From assembly GCA_035291545.1 (NCBI GenBank), contig DATDRW010000045.1:1-11249 (forward strand): a stretch of DNA of 11,249 nt. The letters are read 5' to 3'. This document shows, one piece after another, positions 1 to 6,527 of this stretch (position 1 is the first letter of the stretch; the number at the start of each line of letters is the position of its first letter). The translations under genes and the position numbers were made by a program. The DNA comes from UBA11373 sp035291545 (GTDB lineage Bacteria; Actinomycetota; Acidimicrobiia; Spongiisociales; UBA11373). Under the pieces are notes generated by a model, which was not told where the DNA came from, searched no databases, and saw only the letters and a list, made by a program, of their open reading frames with translations.

Positions 1-31
1 GTTCCCGTCTTTGCGTCGGAAACCCTCCCGA

Positions 32-37
32 TACCCT
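32..37 (+). promoter_or_regulatory. Candidate -10 box TACCCT for a leaderless gene
   Basis: TACCCT fits the actinobacterial TANNNT -10 pattern and ends 6 bases before a GTG at 44, so transcription would start at or next to that codon. No -35 box of TTGACA type is visible. The same arrangement recurs before other genes here, which raises confidence in each. Confidence 0.5.
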
Positions 38-43
38 CTCCCC

Positions 44-442
44 GTGACGACCGCGTCCGCCACACGGCGGTGGCTCCGCCCGATCTACTTCGTCCTCGGT
101 GTCGCGTTCCTCGGCATCGGGATCGTCGGCGCGTTCCTGCCGCTCATCCCCACTACCGGACCGCTGCTCCTCAGCGCCTTCCTCCTGGCCCGCTCCTCCG
201 ATCGGATCCATTCCTGGCTGGTCAACCACCGACGGTTCGGACGGTTCATCTCCGACTTCGAGGACGGACGGGGGATCCCGCTGCGCACCAAGGTGGTTGC
301 CGTCACCGCGATGAGCCTCGCCTTCGGCTACACGATCGGTTGGGTGCTTCCCCATCCCGTCGCCCGCGGCATCGTCGTCACGATCTGGGCGTGGGCGGCC
401 TGGTACGTGCTGCACCTCCCCACCTCGCGCGGGGTGCGTTAG
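44..442 (+). CDS. DUF454/YbaN-family inner membrane protein
   Basis: A small integral membrane protein of the DUF454 (YbaN) family, whose biochemical role is unknown. The family hallmark is visible near residues 26-45: a hydrophobic stretch with PLIPTTGP followed by a Leu/Ala-rich helix ending in ARSS, then the HSWLVNHRRFG segment. Hydrophobic helices cover about residues 14-49 and 82-125, so it probably spans the membrane three or four times. GTG at 44 is chosen over TTG at 11 because a TACCCT box lies 6 bases upstream, while neither start has a Shine-Dalgarno sequence; from 44 the product has 132 aa, close to the family's usual length. Its stop codon TAG is the first half of the next gene's -10 box. 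Family assignment is firm; the start is an inference. Confidence 0.82.
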   Translation: MTTASATRRWLRPIYFVLGVAFLGIGIVGAFLPLIPTTGPLLLSAFLLARSSDRIHSWLVNHRRFGRFISDFEDGRGIPLRTKVVAVTAMSLAFGYTIGWVLPHPVARGIVVTIWAWAAWYVLHLPTSRGVR

Positions 443-445
443 CCT
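440..445 (+). promoter_or_regulatory. Candidate -10 box TAGCCT overlapping a stop codon
   Basis: TAGCCT includes the TAG stop of the DUF454 gene and ends 7 bases before GTG 453. If used, it gives a leaderless transcript of the 169-aa gene and sulfurtransferase independent of read-through from upstream. Confidence 0.45.
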
Positions 446-452
446 CGGGTTC

Positions 453-962
453 GTGACACTGCGACGCCATCCCATGTTGCTGGGACAGGTGCGCTTCGAC
501 AGCGGCTTCCTGTCCAATGAATGGCGGCTCACCTCGTCCCAGGCGCGGATCGGACGCTTCCGCCGCTACCCATCGCTTCACCTGTCCCGGGGATGGATCG
601 GCGACGCCCCGGTCGAGATCCGGCCCGAGGGATGGGGCACCGTCGTGTTCCTCGAGGAGGGAAGGGAGGCGGGACGAATCATCCGGCGCTCGTGGCTGGG
701 CCGGCGCTGGGATCTGACCGGGAGCGGTTTCGGCTACGAACTGGTGAGCGAACCGCTGCCCCGACGCTGGACCCTCCGCATCGGCGGACATCCGATCGCG
801 GCCATCTCGGGCACCGCGTGGTCGTACAACCGACTGAGGATCAATGCCGACATCTCGGTGCCGGCCTGGGCGCTCGTGCTGGTGTGGCACGTCGTGGTGC
901 GCCCCTGGGAAGCGGCCGCCGAGCCGCGCACCCTGCGACCGGTGCCTGCCGGCAGCCGATGA
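453..962 (+). CDS. Hypothetical protein, 169 aa
   Basis: I do not recognise this protein. It is rich in Arg and Trp and has a beta-strand-like alternating pattern for residues 10-125 (for example WRLTSSQARIGRFRRY and PVEIRPEGWGTVVFLEEG), with a single hydrophobic stretch near residues 137-150 that could be a C-terminal membrane anchor or a buried strand. No signal peptide and no catalytic motif is visible. GTG 453 is preferred over ATG 474 because a TAGCCT -10 box ends 7 bases before it and there is no Shine-Dalgarno site for either. The stop overlaps the next start as ATGA, so translation is probably coupled to the sulfurtransferase gene. Coding status is supported by frame, codon bias and the tight junctions. 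Confidence 0.7.
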   Translation: MTLRRHPMLLGQVRFDSGFLSNEWRLTSSQARIGRFRRYPSLHLSRGWIGDAPVEIRPEGWGTVVFLEEGREAGRIIRRSWLGRRWDLTGSGFGYELVSEPLPRRWTLRIGGHPIAAISGTAWSYNRLRINADISVPAWALVLVWHVVVRPWEAAAEPRTLRPVPAGSR

Positions 963-1801
963 CCTCCCCGCTCATCGCGGCCGCCGCGCTCGCCGCCATC
1001 GCCGACGATCCCACCACACGCCTCGCCGACGTGCGCTGGTACCTCGACAAACCGGGGCGCGGACACCAGGCGTACCACGAGGGGCACCTCCCCGGTGCGG
1101 TTTTCGTCGATCTCGACCGCCACCTGTGCGCACCCGAGGGACCGGGTCGCCACCCGCTCCCCGAGCGGTCCACCTTCGCCGCCACGATGGGGCGACTCGG
1201 GTTCGGCGACGACCACTTCATCGTCGTGTACGACGACACGGGAGGCACCATCGCCGCCCGCCTGTGGTGGATGCTGCGCGACGTCGGCCACGAGGCGGTG
1301 CGGGTTCTCGACGGCGGCATCGACGCCTGGTCCGCTGCCGGTCACCCGTTGAACACCGACGCGCCGGACATGACGCCGCGCATCCTCACCGTCCGACCGG
1401 GCCTGACCCGCCAGATCGACCGGGAGACCCTTGCCGGCCGGCTGGAGACGATCACCCTTCTCGACGCCCGCGATCCGGCCCGGTATCGCGGCGAGGTGGA
1501 GCCGATCGACCCGGTCGCCGGGCACATCCCCACGGCTCGGAGTGCACCCACCGCCGCCAACCTCGACGCCGCCGGGCGGTTACGCACCCCCGACGATCTC
1601 GCCGAGCACTTCCGCGCCCTCGCCCCCGCCGGTGAGGTGGTGGTGTACTGCGGCAGCGGGGTGACCGCATGCCACGACGTCCTGGCGATGACCGTCGCCG
1701 GACTCCCCGAGCCGACGCTGTACCCGGGGTCGTGGAGCGACTGGAGCAGCGCAGGAATGCCGGCGGCCACCGGGGATGAGCCCGGTGAGGTGACCGAGTA
1801 G
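959..1801 (+). CDS. sseA: 3-Mercaptopyruvate/thiosulfate sulfurtransferase (tandem rhodanese)
   Basis: A 280-aa tandem rhodanese protein that moves sulfane sulfur from mercaptopyruvate or thiosulfate to an acceptor through a cysteine persulfide; expected in the cytoplasm. The N-terminal inactive domain (about residues 5-130) shows GHLPGAVFVDLD and LDGGIDAW and has Asp in place of the catalytic Cys (D92). The C-terminal domain (about 150-275) has LLDARDPARYRG, the GHIPTARSAP segment and the active loop CGSGVTA with catalytic C231. The CGSGVTA form is typical of mercaptopyruvate sulfurtransferases (SseA group) and less so of classical rhodaneses, but substrate preference cannot be settled from sequence. 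Length matches the family. The open frame runs far upstream; ATG 959 is chosen because it begins the first conserved block and overlaps the previous stop by 4 bases. Confidence 0.9.
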   Translation: MTSPLIAAAALAAIADDPTTRLADVRWYLDKPGRGHQAYHEGHLPGAVFVDLDRHLCAPEGPGRHPLPERSTFAATMGRLGFGDDHFIVVYDDTGGTIAARLWWMLRDVGHEAVRVLDGGIDAWSAAGHPLNTDAPDMTPRILTVRPGLTRQIDRETLAGRLETITLLDARDPARYRGEVEPIDPVAGHIPTARSAPTAANLDAAGRLRTPDDLAEHFRALAPAGEVVVYCGSGVTACHDVLAMTVAGLPEPTLYPGSWSDWSSAGMPAATGDEPGEVTE

Positions 1802-1809
1802 CGCGGTTT

Positions 1810-2038
1810 CCCGTTACCCGTTACCCGTCAGCCGTCGCCCGTCTCCCGTCGCCCGCAAGAAGCGTTGCCCGTCGCTTTATCCCACGGCCGCTCGTGGGTG
1901 GCGTGACGCGGATCTCCCCGTCCGTGACCGCCGAAGACGACGGTGACGCCTCCCCCGTTGGGGAGGAGACAGAACACCGAAGTACCGCGACGACAATCTG
2001 CCGCGCTCTCTTGCGGGCGACGGGCGACGGGCGACGGG
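1810..2038. repeat. Heptad-bounded inverted-repeat element, copy A
   Basis: This 229-bp gap between two convergent genes begins with seven 7-bp units of CCCGTYR type (1810-1858) and ends with four units read as their reverse complement, TTGCGGG then CGACGGG three times (2011-2038). Bases 1845-1860 and 2009-2024 are a perfect 16-bp inverted repeat, extendable inward with one bulge. Inside lie two further hairpins: CCCACG/CGTGGG (1881-1898) and CCTCCCC-CGTT-GGGGAGG (1949-1966). The core 1908-1999 aligns over most positions with 6391-6480, so this is one member of a dispersed family. It could be a small non-autonomous (MITE-like) element, a bidirectional terminator, or both. No protein is evident in it. 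Confidence 0.8.
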
Positions 2039-2043
2039 CTTTC

Positions 2044-3852
2044 TTACAACCCCAAAGCCTTCTCTGCCGCGTCGAGGCGCTGTCCCCCGCGCAGCACCGG
2101 GGCGAACAGGTCGCCGTGCCGGGCGATGCGCTCCCAGAGCGTGGCGATGGTGAACCGGGCCGGATCGATCTCGCCGACCTCATCCCAGAGGAGTGGAGTG
2201 GAGACCGGGGCCCCGACGCGGGGACGCACCGAGTACACGGAGGCGATGGTCTTGCCGCCGACGTTCTGGTTGTGGTCGATGAACACCTTGCCGGCACGCC
2301 GGGGGATGTCCCACTCCATCGTTGCCAGACCAGGGTCGGCCGCCACCACGAGACGTCCGACGGTCTCGACGAACCGGCGGACCCGTTCGTACGGGTGCAC
2401 CGGGTCGAGGGGTACGTACACGTGGAGCCCGGTGGCTCCCGAGGTCTTCGGGTGACCCGTCAGACCGAGTCGGCCCAGGGCCACCCGGATCACCTCGGCC
2501 ACCGTGACCACCTGATCCCAGGTGGCACCCTCGGCGGGGTCGAGGTCGAAGATGGCGAAGTCCGGCGAGTCCGCCGTTGCCACCCGGCTCAGCCAGGGAT
2601 GGATCTCGATGGCGCCGAGGTTGGCGATCCACATCAGTGACTCGACGTCGGGAGCGGTGACGAAATCGATGACGTCGCCACGATGCCCCGACCACAGCGG
2701 CGCGGTGGGCAGCCACTCGGGCTTGTGGGACGGAGCCTGCTTCTCGTAGAACCAGTCGCCGTCGGCGCCGTCGGGGAAGCGGGCGAGCACGATCGCGCGG
2801 TCGCGCAGGTGGGGCAGCAGCACCGGGGCCACCGAGTGGTAGTACGCCACCAGGTCGCCCTTGGTCTCCCCGCCCGGGAAGAACGGCTTGTCGGGGTTGG
2901 TGAGCCGGACCCGTCGCTCCACACCCACCGGCACCCAGCCGTCGCCGTCGGTGACGATGCGCAGATTCTGCGGGAAGGCGACACGCCCCGATGCCAGCGG
3001 ACGGGCGGCGTCGCCCGCCGGGACTGCGGGCCGGCTTGCGGTCACGGCCGCCTCGAACTCCTCCTGGATGGCGGCGTGGCTGGATCCCTCCCGGGCCTCG
3101 CTGATCAGCGTCAGACGCATCCCCGCCTCCACCGCCGCCTCCACCAGGGGAGTCACCCGCAGCGAGCCCTGCCCGTAGGGAACATGGCGAATCTCGCCGG
3201 CGTGACCGAACTCGTTGTCGGTGAACTGGCAGTGCAGTGGGTCGAGGGTCCACCCCGGAAAGTGCGCACGCAGGAAGGCGAACACCCCGAGGTAGGCCTC
3301 CTTGGTGGTGAGGGCGCCCCGAGACATGGCGTGGACGTGCGCCCAGTCGACCACCGGGTGGACGAAGGGGAACCGCTCGGCAATGAGGGCGATGTCGCCG
3401 AGGGTGCCGAACGCCCGATCGGTGCCGCCCACTTCGAGACCGAGCGCCACACCGAGGTGGCGCACCTTCGGTTCGATCACCTCGAGGCTCTCGGTGGCGA
3501 GATCGTGGAGTTGTTCGGCGGTCCGTCCCTTCACGTACCCGGTGTGAGCGACGATGACCCGCGAACCGAAGGCGTGCCCGAGTTTCATCGTGTGCTCCAG
3601 GGCGGAGCGGGTCAGCTTTGCCTTCTCGGGATCGTCCGAGGTGAGGATGGCGAAGTAGGGAGCGTGGATGGAGATCGCCACGTCCCGCTCCGCCGCCATC
3701 CTGCCGAAGGCGGCGCAGCGCTTCTCCTTCCACGGAAACCCGGAGGTGAAGGCGAATTCGAACGCGGTTTGTCTCCGGGCGACCAGTCCGTCGAGGAAGG
3801 CGGCGTCGTCCCCCTCTTCGGGAGGCAGCCCGGAGATGCCGAAGCGGATCAC
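2044..3852 (-). CDS. Endonuclease IV-like TIM barrel fused to LigD-type primase-polymerase
   Basis: A 602-aa two-domain DNA repair protein. Residues about 1-265 form a xylose-isomerase/endonuclease IV-like TIM barrel; residues matching the Nfo metal ligands are H63 (SIHAPYF), H103 (VAHTGY), E140 (LGLEVGG), D169 and H172 (DWAHVHA), H207 (LHCQF), H223 (RHVPYG) and E252 (LISEAR). The ligand equal to E. coli D229 is I221, with E220 beside it. After a linker (266-305) comes a full LigD polymerase domain (about 308-602): motif I FDLDP with D436 and D438, motif II KTSGATGLH with H477, motif III FIDHNQN with D526. No ligase or phosphoesterase domain is present. GTG 3852 is chosen because TACCCT ends 7 bases before it; ATG 3870 would add six residues. 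AP-site incision followed by gap filling is inferred, not shown. Confidence 0.88.
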   Translation of the reverse strand: MIRFGISGLPPEEGDDAAFLDGLVARRQTAFEFAFTSGFPWKEKRCAAFGRMAAERDVAISIHAPYFAILTSDDPEKAKLTRSALEHTMKLGHAFGSRVIVAHTGYVKGRTAEQLHDLATESLEVIEPKVRHLGVALGLEVGGTDRAFGTLGDIALIAERFPFVHPVVDWAHVHAMSRGALTTKEAYLGVFAFLRAHFPGWTLDPLHCQFTDNEFGHAGEIRHVPYGQGSLRVTPLVEAAVEAGMRLTLISEAREGSSHAAIQEEFEAAVTASRPAVPAGDAARPLASGRVAFPQNLRIVTDGDGWVPVGVERRVRLTNPDKPFFPGGETKGDLVAYYHSVAPVLLPHLRDRAIVLARFPDGADGDWFYEKQAPSHKPEWLPTAPLWSGHRGDVIDFVTAPDVESLMWIANLGAIEIHPWLSRVATADSPDFAIFDLDPAEGATWDQVVTVAEVIRVALGRLGLTGHPKTSGATGLHVYVPLDPVHPYERVRRFVETVGRLVVAADPGLATMEWDIPRRAGKVFIDHNQNVGGKTIASVYSVRPRVGAPVSTPLLWDEVGEIDPARFTIATLWERIARHGDLFAPVLRGGQRLDAAEKALGL

Positions 3853-3859
3853 GTGACGA

Positions 3860-3865
3860 AGGGTA
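3860..3865 (-). promoter_or_regulatory. Candidate -10 box TACCCT for the fusion gene
   Basis: Read on the minus strand, TACCCT ends 7 bases before the GTG at 3852, matching the leaderless layout seen before other genes in the window. It lies inside the alternative ATG-initiated reading (3870), so the two start choices exclude each other mechanistically. Confidence 0.45.
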
Positions 3866-3906
3866 TCCATTGGCGTAGATGGCGATACGGTGCCGGCCGA
3901 CCGATG

Positions 3907-4009
3907 GCTGATGGCAGACAGCAGATGGCAGACAGCCGGTGTGCCTCTGAACTGCAATCCGCAATCTGCAATCTGCAATCTGGGATCTGGTGCCCGCTGC
4001 CTGCTGTCT
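3907..4009. repeat. Divergent-gap heptad array (GCAGACA / GCAATCT / GCTGTCT)
   Basis: The gap between two divergent genes is almost wholly 7-bp periodic. From 3907 come GCTGATG, GCAGACA, GCAGATG, GCAGACA and GCCGGTG; from 3954 come GCAATCC, three GCAATCT, GGGATCT, GGTGCCC, GCTGCCT and GCTGTCT. Bases 3917-3925 (AGACAGCAG) and 4001-4009 (CTGCTGTCT) are perfect inverted complements, so the array can fold end to end. It lies between the two divergent -10 boxes and could affect both promoters. Confidence 0.8.
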
Positions 4010-4012
4010 TCC

Positions 4013-4018
4013 TATCCT
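4013..4018 (+). promoter_or_regulatory. -10 box TATCCT, leaderless start
   Basis: TATCCT ends 6 bases before ATG 4025. No ribosome binding site lies between, so the oxidoreductase mRNA probably begins at or within a base or two of its start codon. Confidence 0.6.
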
Positions 4019-4024
4019 CGGCTG

Positions 4025-5389
4025 ATGGCGAAGTCGTCTGCCGATGTCGTCGTGGTCGGCGCCGGCATCGCCGGCGTCGCCACCGCCTACTTCCTCTCCG
4101 TGCGCGCCGGCGTCGAGCGGGTCGTGTTGTGCGATCCCCTCCCGCCGCTGACCCTCACCTCCGACAAGTCCACCGAGTGCTACCGCAACCTGTGGCCCAA
4201 CCGGCCGATGGTCACCCTGACCAATCGCTCCATCGACCTCATCGAGGGCCTGGCGCGTGAGAGCGGCAATGCCTTCGGGTTGAATCGCCGCGGGTACCTG
4301 TACGTCACCGCCGAGCGCGATCGCCTCGCCGCCTTGCAGGCGGGCGCCGAGCGATCCGCCGGTTTCGGTTCCGGGCCGGTGCGGGTGCACCACGGCAAGT
4401 CCGGCGATCCCGCCTACGAGCCGGCGGCGGCGGAGGGATGGGAGGGCGCTCCGGTCGGCACCGACCTGATCGCCGACCCCAACCTGCTGCACCGCCATTT
4501 CCCCGGCTTGAGCGAACGCGCCGTCGGCGCCCTGCACGTGCGTCGCGCCGGCTGGCTCTCCGCACAGCAGATGGGCGCCTTCATGCTCGATCGGGCCCGG
4601 GCGGTGGGCCTCACCGTGCTCCCCCGGCGGGTGATCGAAGTGGAGGTGCGCAACGGGCGGGTCGCCGGGGTCACCCTCGACGACGGCACCCGGATCGCCT
4701 GCGGCGCTTTGGTCGACGCCGCCGGGCCCATGCTCGACCGGGTGGCGGGACTCCTCGGCGAGACGCTGCCGGTGCACTCGGAGGCCCACCACAAGGTGGG
4801 GTTCCGCGACACCCGCGGCGTGGTCCCCCGCTCCGCGCCGCTGCTCATCTGGAACGATCCGCAGCGGGTCGACTGGTCGCCTGAGGAACGAGCGCACCTT
4901 GCCGCCGACGACCGCGACGACCTGCTCGGCGAGATGCCGCCCTCCTGCCACGGCCGGCCCGAGGGCGGGGCCGGCTCGCCGTGGGTGCTCGCCCTGTGGG
5001 AGTACCGCAGGATCGTGCAGGAGCCGACGTGGCCGCTCCCCGAAGACCCGCTTTACGGCGAGGTGGTGATGCGGGGGATGGCGGCGATGCTCCCGGGGAT
5101 GGCGGCCTACGCCGACCAGATGCCGCAGCGGATCGTCGACGGCGGTTACTACACCAAGACCATCGAGAACCGGCCGCTCGCCGGGCCGATGCGAACTTCG
5201 GGAGCCTTCGTCGCCGGTGCGCTCTCCGGCTTCGGGATCATGGTGTCGTGCGCCGTAGCCGAACTCGTCGCGGCCCACGTCACGGGCGGCCCCCTCCCCG
5301 AGCATGCCCCCGCCTTCACTCTCGAGCGCTACGACGACCCGGAGTACCAACGGGAACTGCAGAACCTCACCGAGACGGGGCAGCTGTAG
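4025..5389 (+). CDS. FAD-dependent oxidoreductase, DAO (glycine/D-amino acid oxidase-like) family
   Basis: A 454-aa flavoprotein predicted to oxidise an amine or amino/imino acid with FAD. The Rossmann motif VVGAGIAGVATAY covers residues 10-22 (GxGxxG at 12-17), and D37 after the second strand fits the acidic ribose-binding position. The C-terminal FAD block is typical of the DAO fold: GGYYTKTIENRPLAGP near residue 372, then GAFVAGALSGFGIMVSCA. The TSDKSTECYRNLWPN segment (45-59) marks a distinct subgroup whose substrate I cannot name. No signal peptide is present, so it is cytoplasmic. ATG 4025 is chosen because the frame upstream is repeat DNA and a TATCCT box ends 6 bases before it. It lies 63 bases before the cupin-cyclase gene, which has its own promoter. 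Sarcosine oxidase-like or D-amino acid dehydrogenase activity are both possible. Confidence 0.85.
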   Translation: MAKSSADVVVVGAGIAGVATAYFLSVRAGVERVVLCDPLPPLTLTSDKSTECYRNLWPNRPMVTLTNRSIDLIEGLARESGNAFGLNRRGYLYVTAERDRLAALQAGAERSAGFGSGPVRVHHGKSGDPAYEPAAAEGWEGAPVGTDLIADPNLLHRHFPGLSERAVGALHVRRAGWLSAQQMGAFMLDRARAVGLTVLPRRVIEVEVRNGRVAGVTLDDGTRIACGALVDAAGPMLDRVAGLLGETLPVHSEAHHKVGFRDTRGVVPRSAPLLIWNDPQRVDWSPEERAHLAADDRDDLLGEMPPSCHGRPEGGAGSPWVLALWEYRRIVQEPTWPLPEDPLYGEVVMRGMAAMLPGMAAYADQMPQRIVDGGYYTKTIENRPLAGPMRTSGAFVAGALSGFGIMVSCAVAELVAAHVTGGPLPEHAPAFTLERYDDPEYQRELQNLTETGQL

Positions 5390-5392
5390 GAG

Positions 5393-5435
5393 TAGGCACC
5401 AGGCTCCAGGCACCAGCGGGACGCGGGGAGCCTGG
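5393..5435. repeat. Heptad array CAGGCAC with hairpin
   Basis: Units TAGGCAC, CAGGCTC, CAGGCAC, CAGCGGG and ACGCGGG follow directly after the oxidoreductase stop codon. CCAGGCTC (5399-5406) and GAGCCTGG (5428-5435) form an 8-bp inverted repeat with a 21-base loop. It could act as a weak terminator between two same-strand genes, though no T tract follows. Confidence 0.65.
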
Positions 5436-5437
5436 CG

Positions 5438-5443
5438 TAGCAT
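5438..5443 (+). promoter_or_regulatory. Candidate -10 box TAGCAT
   Basis: TAGCAT ends 9 bases before ATG 5453, predicting a leader of at most a few bases for the cupin-cyclase gene. It follows immediately after the heptad hairpin. Confidence 0.45.
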
Positions 5444-5452
5444 CCCGTCCCG

Positions 5453-6304
5453 ATGGGGGCGCAACACACAAGGGGCTTCTCCGATCCCGACGACACCGTC
5501 CGGGGCCCCGGATTGATCTCGCGTCGCGTCACGCTCGGCGCCCACACGGTTTCCCGTGCCACACATGAACCTGGATGGCGTTGGTCGACCCAGGCATCGT
5601 CGGTCGGCGCAGCCGAGTGGTGCCAGACACATCACGTCGGATACGCCCTGTCCGGGTCGCTCCACGTGGTGATGGCAGACGGGACAGAGTTTGATGTCAC
5701 CACGGGCAGTGTCTTCAACATCCCGCCCGGCCACGACGCCTGGGTGACCGGCGACACACCGTACGAGACACTCGACTGGGTTGGTGCCCGTAGTTGGCTC
5801 GCCAACCGGTCCGCGTCATCGGGGATCCTGGCCACCGTGCTCTTCACCGACGTCGTCGACTCATCGGGCGAGGCACGCCGCCGGGGCGACCTGGCGTGGA
5901 GCGACGTCAACGCAACGCTCGATGAGCGCACGCGGGATTTCGTGGTCGAGTTCGGCGGGGAGGTCGTCAAGTCCACCGGAGACGGCGCCCTGGCGGTCTT
6001 CGACGGCGCGGCGCGCGCGGTCCGATGCGGGATCGAGCTCGTTTCCACTGCACCTCATCTGGGGCTCGCCATCCGGGTCGGGATCCACACCGGCGAGGTC
6101 GAGACGATCGCCGGCGACGTCCACGGCCTCGCCGTCCACGAAGCCGCCCGGGTGCTCGCCGCGGCAGCCCCGGGCGAGGTCCTGGTGTCGGAGGTCACGA
6201 GGGTGATCGCCGGCGGTGCGGGCCTCGCCTTCGGCGATCGCGGCAACCACGACCTCAAAGGAATCGGTTCGCGTCGACTGTTCGCCGCGACGCGGTCGGG
6301 GTGA
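5453..6304 (+). CDS. Cupin domain fused to class III adenylate/guanylate cyclase
   Basis: A 283-aa soluble protein with a small-molecule-binding cupin barrel (about residues 15-112) and a class III cyclase catalytic domain (about 122-280). Cupin marks are THHVGYALSGSLHV (H60, H61) and TGSVFNIPPGHDAW (H94). Cyclase marks are FTDVVDS with metal Asp D133, and VVKSTGDGA with K173 (adenine-side position) and metal Asp D177. The transition-state pair normally Asn and Arg in NxxxR reads HEAAR here: R233 is kept but Asn is H229. The core is otherwise complete, so it may make cAMP or cGMP with altered efficiency, or act as a sensor that has lost rate. It looks like a one-component switch in which a ligand of the cupin tunes the cyclase; the ligand is unknown. 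No membrane segment is visible. The start is supported by the TAGCAT box and domain length. Confidence 0.88.
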   Translation: MGAQHTRGFSDPDDTVRGPGLISRRVTLGAHTVSRATHEPGWRWSTQASSVGAAEWCQTHHVGYALSGSLHVVMADGTEFDVTTGSVFNIPPGHDAWVTGDTPYETLDWVGARSWLANRSASSGILATVLFTDVVDSSGEARRRGDLAWSDVNATLDERTRDFVVEFGGEVVKSTGDGALAVFDGAARAVRCGIELVSTAPHLGLAIRVGIHTGEVETIAGDVHGLAVHEAARVLAAAAPGEVLVSEVTRVIAGGAGLAFGDRGNHDLKGIGSRRLFAATRSG

Positions 6305-6312
6305 TCGTGTCA

Positions 6313-6517
6313 CCCGTCGCCCGTCCCCCGTAAGAGCGCATCGCAGGCAACTCGTGCGGGCGATGTCACCCGCTTCTTGCGAACCGCACAGCGGATCTTC
6401 CCCTTCGTCATCGCGCAAGACTGCGGCACCACCTGCCCCGCTGGGGAGGAGATAGAAACACCGAAGAGCCGCGACAACAACCCAACGGGCAACGAGCAAC
6501 TGGCGACCGGCGATTGG
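6313..6517. repeat. Heptad-bounded element, copy B (diverged)
   Basis: A second member of the family at 1810-2038, again between convergent genes (cyclase and tRNA-Lys). It begins with CCCGTCG, CCCGTCC, CCCGTAA and GAGCG (6313-6338) and ends with CAACGGG, CAACGAG, CAACTGG, CGACCGG and CGATTGG (6483-6517). The core 6391-6480 shares GCGGATCT, GGGGAGGAGA, CACCGAAG and CCGCGAC blocks in the same order and spacing as copy A, including the CCCC-GCT-GGGG hairpin (6436-6446), now imperfect. The terminal inverted repeats are more worn than in A. It ends ten bases from the tRNA 3' end. Confidence 0.75.
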
Positions 6518-6527
6518 CGACTTCCGG

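Noticed and set aside
1810..1858. CRISPR-like array
   Set aside because: Units are 7 bp, contiguous and degenerate, without spacers, leader or cas genes.
1894..2640. A 248-codon plus-strand frame
   Set aside because: It covers repeat copy A and the antisense of the polymerase domain, with no family features.
3853..3978. N-terminal extension of the repair fusion up to 3978
   Set aside because: The added residues are translated from the heptad array, and the domain begins naturally at VIRFGISG after the TACCCT box.
2180..5734. A 1184-codon open frame on the minus strand
   Set aside because: It runs antisense or out of frame across the repair fusion, the heptad array and the oxidoreductase, and its translation is Arg/Gly/Pro-rich low-complexity sequence typical of a GC-rich shadow.
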